Assembly (NCBI RefSeq): GCF_000186865.1
Contig: NW_008705566.1
Coordinates: 611,807-675,806, forward strand
Source: Aureococcus anophagefferens
Lineage: Eukaryota; Sar; Pelagophyceae; Pelagomonadales; Pelagomonadaceae
DNA: 64,000 nucleotides
Direction of reading: 5' to 3'
Of this stretch, positions 59,593 through 64,000 are shown one piece after another. The notes under the pieces were generated by a model. That model was not told the DNA's origin. It worked only from the letters and a program-made list of their open reading frames with translations, and ran no database searches. The position numbers were made by a program, and so were the translations under genes. How positions within the stretch are numbered: position 1 is the stretch's first letter; every line of letters starts with the position of its first letter.

Positions 59593-60522
59593 ATGGCGGA
59601 GTCGAACGGCAGCCCGCCCGTGGACCCCGACGAGGAGAAGGAGGAGATCGTCGTGCCGACGCAGCCGGTGCACGTCTTCCTGCTCGCGGGCCAGTCGAAC
59701 ATGGCGGGCCGCGGCGTCCTCGCCGACGACGCGACGACGCGCGAGGCGCCCGCGCTCGACGACCGCATCTTCGTGTGGAAAGACGGCGCCTGGGCCGCGC
59801 CGGCGCACCACCCGCTCCACAGCGACAAGGACACCGCGGGCGTCGGGCCGGGCCTGAGCTTCGCGCGCGAGATCATCCAGGCGCTGCCCGCGGCCGAGCG
59901 CTGCGTCGGCCTCGTGCCCTGCGCCGTCGGCGGCACGGCCATCGCGCGCTGGGAGCCCGACGGCGGCGACCTCTTCGCGGCCGCGGCCGACGCGGCCAAG
60001 GCGTCCGTCGAGGCGAGCGCGGCCGCGGACGCGCGGCTCTCGGGCGTGCTCTGGCACCAGGGCGAGTCCGACGCCGACGACGCGGCCCGCGCCGCGGCCT
60101 ACCCCGACGCGCTCGCGCGCGTCGCCCGGTCGCTGCCCGAGCGGGCCTGCTGCGACGCCGCGGATTTCGTGCCCGTCATGATCGTCGGCGAGCTCGGCGT
60201 CAACTTCCTCGACGCGAAGCGCTTCCCGCACGCGCGCGCGGTCAACGACGCCATCTGCAAGGCGCCGGGCGTCCTGGACCAGGAGGGCCGCCTCGTGTCC
60301 GTCTGCTCCGCGCTGGGCCTCTCGCACCTCGGCGACAACCTGCACTTCGACGCGCTCTCCGCGGAGATCCTCGGCCGCCGCTACGCGCACGCGTGGCTCC
60401 TCACGGAGGGCCTCGCGCCGCCGGACCTCCACGACTTCGCGCTCGCGCCGGGCTTCCTCAACGACGAGGTCGACCGGCCCTGGTATTCGCGCTTCTTCGG
60501 CATGATCACGTGCGCGACCTAG
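59593..60522 (+). CDS. SASA/CE6-like carbohydrate acetylesterase, 309 aa
   Basis: SGNH-type motifs in order: FLLAGQSNMAGRG (nucleophile Ser, near residue 35), GTAIARWEPDG, VLWHQGESDAD (block III-like, near 155), and LGDNLHFDALS with the Asp/His pair near 253-257. This matches the SASA domain of sialate O-acetylesterases and plant-type CE6 acetylxylan esterases, which remove acetyl groups from glycans. No signal peptide; the N-terminus is acidic (DPDEEKEEI). Single exon, divergent from the ferlin gene. Confidence 0.82.
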   Translation: MAESNGSPPVDPDEEKEEIVVPTQPVHVFLLAGQSNMAGRGVLADDATTREAPALDDRIFVWKDGAWAAPAHHPLHSDKDTAGVGPGLSFAREIIQALPAAERCVGLVPCAVGGTAIARWEPDGGDLFAAAADAAKASVEASAAADARLSGVLWHQGESDADDAARAAAYPDALARVARSLPERACCDAADFVPVMIVGELGVNFLDAKRFPHARAVNDAICKAPGVLDQEGRLVSVCSALGLSHLGDNLHFDALSAEILGRRYAHAWLLTEGLAPPDLHDFALAPGFLNDEVDRPWYSRFFGMITCAT

Positions 60523-60623
60523 GTCCCTCTTTAATCGCGCCAGGTGGTCACGGGCGGCTGGCGGCCCCGCGCCGCGCGGCGGAGAGCGCGCTGGAAGCAC
60601 CGCCGATTTGCTCGTTGCGCAAG

Positions 60624-61514
60624 ATGGGTGACTTCAATGAAGGCTCAATCACACTGCTCGTTGTCGAAGGTGCCTCTCGAGCTTGGGTCCGATGGGCGCC
60701 TGCGAAGGCAATTAGGAGTAAAATAGTAGCGCTCTACGTCGCCGCGGCGACGTCCGGCGACCTGCCGAACCAGATCCTCGCGATGGACCTTGTGACGGGG
60801 ATATTGCGCGCGTGTGGTGCGTCTGCAAGCAACGAAAAGAGCCGGGGACACCCCGCACGCCTTCTCGCGCTCATCGACGCAGGCGCAGACGTTAACTACG
60901 TCAATACTGAGGACGCAGACTGGACCCCCTTGCACCACGCTGCCGCCAACGGGCATGCCGAGTGCGTGGAAATCTTGCTACAACACGGGGCTGATCATAG
61001 AGCGTGCGACACTGAAGGCGCTACTCCGCTCCACTACGCAGCACATGGTCATCATCTGCGTTGCGTCGAACTGCTCATCGCCGCGGGAGCCGATGTGTAC
61101 GCGCAGAGCGAGGCGGGGACTCCGCTACGCGATGCACTCATTCATTGCGATGAACTTGTCATACCTTGTGTTGAGCTTCTCCTCGCAGCCGCTCCAGACA
61201 TCAACTCGCAGTTCGTGACAGACCAACCCCTGTTCCCCCCAATTCAAAATGGCCGCCGCGACCTCGTCAAGCTCCTTCTACGTGCAGGCGCGAGAGAGAT
61301 GCCGACTACGCATCACAACCTCGTGCGCACCGCAGCAAAGGAAGCCGCATTTGAGCTCATGGATTCCGTCAACCGCGTCGGCGGATGGAAAGAGCACGTC
61401 CGCCGCCATCGGCGCGTCCTCGCCGGCCTCGTCTGCAAGTGCGCCAAACGAGCCTTTCCCCTCGACGCCGCCGGAACCGTCGTCGGCTTCTGGTGCCCCG
61501 CAGGAGGCTACTAA
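60624..61514 (+). CDS. Ankyrin-repeat protein, 296 aa
   Basis: Start ATG 60624 (MGDFNEGSITLLVV); the open frame extends further upstream but without domain content. Ankyrin repeats: ARLLALIDAGADVNYVNTED, WTPLHHAAANGHAECVEILL, ATPLHYAAHGHHLRCVELLI, a weaker one at CVELLLAAAPDINSQ, and RRDLVKLLLRAGA. The C-terminus has RRHRRVLAGLVCKCAKRAFP. Protein-interaction adaptor; partner unknown. GC content is lower than in neighbouring genes (more A/T at third positions), suggesting a different age or origin. Confidence 0.8.
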   Translation: MGDFNEGSITLLVVEGASRAWVRWAPAKAIRSKIVALYVAAATSGDLPNQILAMDLVTGILRACGASASNEKSRGHPARLLALIDAGADVNYVNTEDADWTPLHHAAANGHAECVEILLQHGADHRACDTEGATPLHYAAHGHHLRCVELLIAAGADVYAQSEAGTPLRDALIHCDELVIPCVELLLAAAPDINSQFVTDQPLFPPIQNGRRDLVKLLLRAGAREMPTTHHNLVRTAAKEAAFELMDSVNRVGGWKEHVRRHRRVLAGLVCKCAKRAFPLDAAGTVVGFWCPAGGY

Positions 61515-61548
61515 GATTTGGACATATACAGTTAGTGAGGCGCCCTAT

Positions 61549-63534
61549 TCAGCCGCAGCCCCCGGAGCCGCAGCCGCCGCCGCCGCAGCAGCCGCCCGCG
61601 TTGTTCGCCGCGCGGTTCGCGGCCTCGAGCTTCTTCGCGATGGCCTCCTTGTCGTAGCCCTTGTCGTAGAGGTCGCGCTTCATGGGGTCCGACAGCACCT
61701 CCAAAGCCTCGCCGAGGGCCTTGAACTGGGCCTCGTGGCGCGCCCGGACGTCCGGCGCGGCCGCCGCGTGCTTGTCCGGGTGGTGCGCCAAACTCTGCTT
61801 CCAGTAGGCGCCCTTGATCTCGCGCTCCGAGCTCACCTTGCGGCAGTCGAGCATGGCGTAGTAGTCGGGCCGCAGCTTCTTGCGCCGCTCGAAGTCCGCC
61901 TGCTCGTACGCGTGCTGCAGCCGGACGTCGCGGCCGCCCCAGCGCTCGACGACGTCCCGGAGGTGGCCGCAGGCGTCGTCGTGCTTGCCCAGGGCGCCGA
62001 GGGCCGTCGCCCGCGTCACGTGGGCGTCCACCAGATCGTCCTTGATGTAGATGGCCGTCGCGCAGTCCGACACCGCCGCGACGGGCTCGCCGCGGCGGAG
62101 GTGGCAGTTCGCGCGCTCCGCCCGCGCGACGGCCGCGAGGGGCGACACGGGCGCCAGCGCCGCCAGATCCGGGAAGGACGCCGCGTCCATGGACTGGCGC
62201 TTCTCGAGGAAGGCCTGGCCTAAATCTTCGTCCAGCAACTCGCCGTAGGCCGCCGCGGCGTCGTCGAACGCGCGCTTGTTCATGAGCGCCTTCGCGGCGT
62301 CGCGGCGCCGGCCGAGCCGCAGCGCCGCCTTCGTCGTCTTCTTCGCGTCCGCGCCGTCGGGGTCGAGGCGCAGCGCCTCGCGCAGCAGGGCGATCCCCCC
62401 CTCCCCCTGGTCGCTCAGCACCATCGCCGCGCCGCGGACGATGAGCGCCGCGGGCCGCCACCGCGCCGCGTCGCTCCGCCGGAGCACCTGGAGCGTGAGC
62501 CGCAGGCACCGGTCCACCCTTCCTAACCCCAGCTCCGCCGTCGCCGCGCCCAACACGATGCAGGCGCTCTCCGTGTCCTTCAGCGCGCCGCCGAAGGACG
62601 CGGCCGCGCGGACGACGTCCCCGGCCCCGAACGCGTCGCGGCCGGCCTTGACGGCCGCGGCGACGGCCGCGACGCGCTCGAGCTCGCCGTCGAGCTTCTT
62701 GAGCGCGGCGACGAGCGCCGCGCCGCCGCCGCGCGCCGCGCAGGCCTCGCTCGCGGCGGCCTTGGCCGCCTCGAGGCCCGACCGCGCCTCGTCCGTCAAG
62801 CCGAGCTCGACGCACGCGCGCGCGCGCCGGCACGCGGCGGACACGAGGGTCGCGTCGCGCGCGAGCGCGGCGTCGCAGTCCTGGACGCAGGCCTCGTAGG
62901 CGCCGACCATGAAGTGGCAGGCGCCCCGGTTCGACCGGTACGCCGCGACGTCGGGGCAGACGGCGATGGCCTTGCCGTAGATCTCGCTCGCCGCGCCGTA
63001 GGCCTTGATCTGGTACTTCTGGTCCGCCTGCTCCTTCAGGGCGTCGGCCGTGCGCTGGAGCCGCGCCGCCGCGGCCTCCGCCGTCTCTTCCGCGGGCGGC
63101 TTCTCCGCGCCTCCGACCCAGCGCGCGACGAAGCCGGACGCGTCCGGCGTCGCCGCGCCGGCCGCGGCCTTGAGGTCGAGGTGCTCGCTCGAGTTCGTGA
63201 GGTGGCCCTGGAGGTTGATGAGATCGCCCGTCCAGGCGCAGCCCTGGTCCGCGAGCGGGCAGCGGCACTGGACGCGGTTGTAGATGCGGCCCGCGAGCGG
63301 GTTCGCCTCCGCGAGCGGTCTCGCGCCCGCGACGTCGCCCTGGCGGCAGACGGGGCAGGCCGCCGCGACGCCCTGCTTCAGCTGGCGCTCCTGGAACTCG
63401 CCGATGCAGAAGGCGCAGAAGACGTGGGAGCAGCCCAGGATCGTCGCGCCCTCGGCGACCTCCTGGCAGATCGGGCACACGAAGTCGCTAAAGTGGCCCT
63501 TGTCGCTCAGGATGTTGTCGAGGCCGATGCCCAT
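61549..63534 (-). CDS. RING - TPR - DnaJ fusion protein, 661 aa
   Basis: N-terminal RING finger, residues about 20-65: CPICQEVAEGATILGCSHVF, CAFCIGEF, CPVCRQ. A Cys-rich TRAF/SIAH-like stretch follows (QCRCPLADQGCAWTGDL...LQGHLTNSSEH). TPR arrays cover about 165-545 (DQKYQIKAYGAASEIYGKAI, YRSNRGACHFMVGAYEACV, RAERANCHLRRGEPVAAVSD). A J domain lies near 560-630 (DYYAMLDCRKVSSEREIKG, HHPDKH, LSDPMKRDLYDKG) with the HPD motif that stimulates Hsp70. The tail is Gly/Cys-only (GGCCGGGGCGSGGCG). TPR-J proteins resemble DNAJC7/DNAJC3; adding a RING suggests a chaperone-linked ubiquitin ligase. Single exon. Confidence 0.88.
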   Translation of the reverse strand: MGIGLDNILSDKGHFSDFVCPICQEVAEGATILGCSHVFCAFCIGEFQERQLKQGVAAACPVCRQGDVAGARPLAEANPLAGRIYNRVQCRCPLADQGCAWTGDLINLQGHLTNSSEHLDLKAAAGAATPDASGFVARWVGGAEKPPAEETAEAAAARLQRTADALKEQADQKYQIKAYGAASEIYGKAIAVCPDVAAYRSNRGACHFMVGAYEACVQDCDAALARDATLVSAACRRARACVELGLTDEARSGLEAAKAAASEACAARGGGAALVAALKKLDGELERVAAVAAAVKAGRDAFGAGDVVRAAASFGGALKDTESACIVLGAATAELGLGRVDRCLRLTLQVLRRSDAARWRPAALIVRGAAMVLSDQGEGGIALLREALRLDPDGADAKKTTKAALRLGRRRDAAKALMNKRAFDDAAAAYGELLDEDLGQAFLEKRQSMDAASFPDLAALAPVSPLAAVARAERANCHLRRGEPVAAVSDCATAIYIKDDLVDAHVTRATALGALGKHDDACGHLRDVVERWGGRDVRLQHAYEQADFERRKKLRPDYYAMLDCRKVSSEREIKGAYWKQSLAHHPDKHAAAAPDVRARHEAQFKALGEALEVLSDPMKRDLYDKGYDKEAIAKKLEAANRAANNAGGCCGGGGCGSGGCG

Positions 63535-63704
63535 GGTTTATATCGTCGCTGGACGTCTGTCGGCGACGGAGGCCGCGCCCGGCGGGCTCGAATTCGACCG
63601 ACGAATGCCGCCTCAGACGGCAGAGTCGGCGCAAGCGCAGCATCGATCGAGGACGATGATGCAGGGAAATTTTGCCACAGCCGACCTTGACGCGGGGATC
63701 GGCA

Positions 63705-64000
63705 ATGGCTCGATCAATCGTGGTGCTCGCGAGCCTCCTGGCCGCGGCGACGACGGCCCTCGCCCCCGCGCGGCGACCGTCCATACGCCAGACCGTCCGC
63801 GTCGCCGCGGACAGGGGCTTCGGCGCGCCGTCGAAGAAGAAGAAGCCCAAGAAGAAGGACGCGCCGCCGCAGCTGTCCTTCGCCGAGGACGCCGCGGGCG
63901 CCGGCGCCGACTTCGAGGCGAGCGGCAACTCGGAGCTCCTGGCGCAGCTCCTGGCCAAGGAGGAGGACCGCGCCGCCGAGGTGAGCGCGCAGGTCGAGGA
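63705..64000 (+). CDS. Probable plastid-targeted protein, N-terminal part (runs off the right edge)
   Basis: ATG at 63705 opens MARSIVVLASLLAAATTALA followed by PARRPSIRQTVRVAADRG. That is a signal peptide ending near an ALAP motif and then a basic, hydroxylated transit-like stretch, the bipartite pattern of complex red-lineage plastids. The beginning of the mature part is Lys-rich (KKKKPKKKD), then acidic and helical (NSELLAQLLAKEEDRAAEVS). The domain is outside the window. It diverges from the RING-TPR-J gene. Confidence 0.6.
   Translation, partial: MARSIVVLASLLAAATTALAPARRPSIRQTVRVAADRGFGAPSKKKKPKKKDAPPQLSFAEDAAGAGADFEASGNSELLAQLLAKEEDRAAEVSAQVE

Overview
This window is eukaryotic nuclear DNA from a very GC-rich, gene-dense microalga. 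Spliceosomal introns, pol III tRNA genes, a ferlin, a DHX29-like helicase, the splicing factor YJU2 and an N-terminus with signal-plus-transit character at the right edge all point that way. The closest fit I know is a pelagophyte stramenopile such as Aureococcus anophagefferens, because the window carries many copies of short, terminally inverted, intron-forming transposons (introner elements) of the kind described there. That assignment is inference. Three N-runs (1088-1137, 28201-28424, 40297-40349) and several apparent frameshifts suggest a draft assembly.

Layout. 0-6.5 kb: partial IQ/WW protein, DOT1-like methyltransferase, two-exon DHX29-like DExH helicase. 6.6-13.6 kb: large secreted HExxH protein with ShKT-like repeats, small CaaX-ended TPR-like protein, type II membrane PC-esterase-like protein. 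14.5-17.5 kb: secretory SAM methyltransferase facing a sphingolipid desaturase. 17.7-23.1 kb: six-exon protein with two degenerate PhoD-like modules and four introner-type introns. 23.3-28.2 kb: FYVE-SYLF protein, DUF6817-like protein, KCNH/CNG-like channel. 28.4-34.4 kb: RGG-rich nuclear-type protein interrupted by a 472-bp TIR element, F-box-like multi-exon gene, unknown coiled-coil gene. 34.6-38.1 kb: gene-poor stretch with tRNA-Leu and tRNA-Ser genes, a 161-bp tandem repeat and GC minisatellites. 38.7-43.7 kb: YJU2, endonuclease/exonuclease/phosphatase-fold protein, small coiled-coil protein, pyruvate kinase. 44-53.2 kb: IQ-RCC1 protein, tandem SAP-like protein, MYND protein, unknown protein, MRH-domain receptor-like protein, CRAL-TRIO membrane protein. 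53.4-64 kb: single-exon ferlin, CE6-like acetylesterase, ankyrin protein, RING-TPR-DnaJ protein and the start of a plastid-type preprotein.

The connecting theme is intron birth. At least nine insertions (five family A, three full-length family B and one unrelated family C) sit inside genes and are flanked by 8-bp target duplications. In every case the target duplication starts with GC or GT and serves as the 5' splice site, while the element's own terminal CAG or TAG is the 3' splice site, so splicing restores the uninterrupted reading frame. I checked frame by arithmetic on the coordinates for each gene. Introners are found in both orientations. A second set of unusual insertions sits in tRNA genes: 35 nt in the D-loop of tRNA-Leu(CAG) and about 30 nt in the variable arm of tRNA-Ser(AGA).
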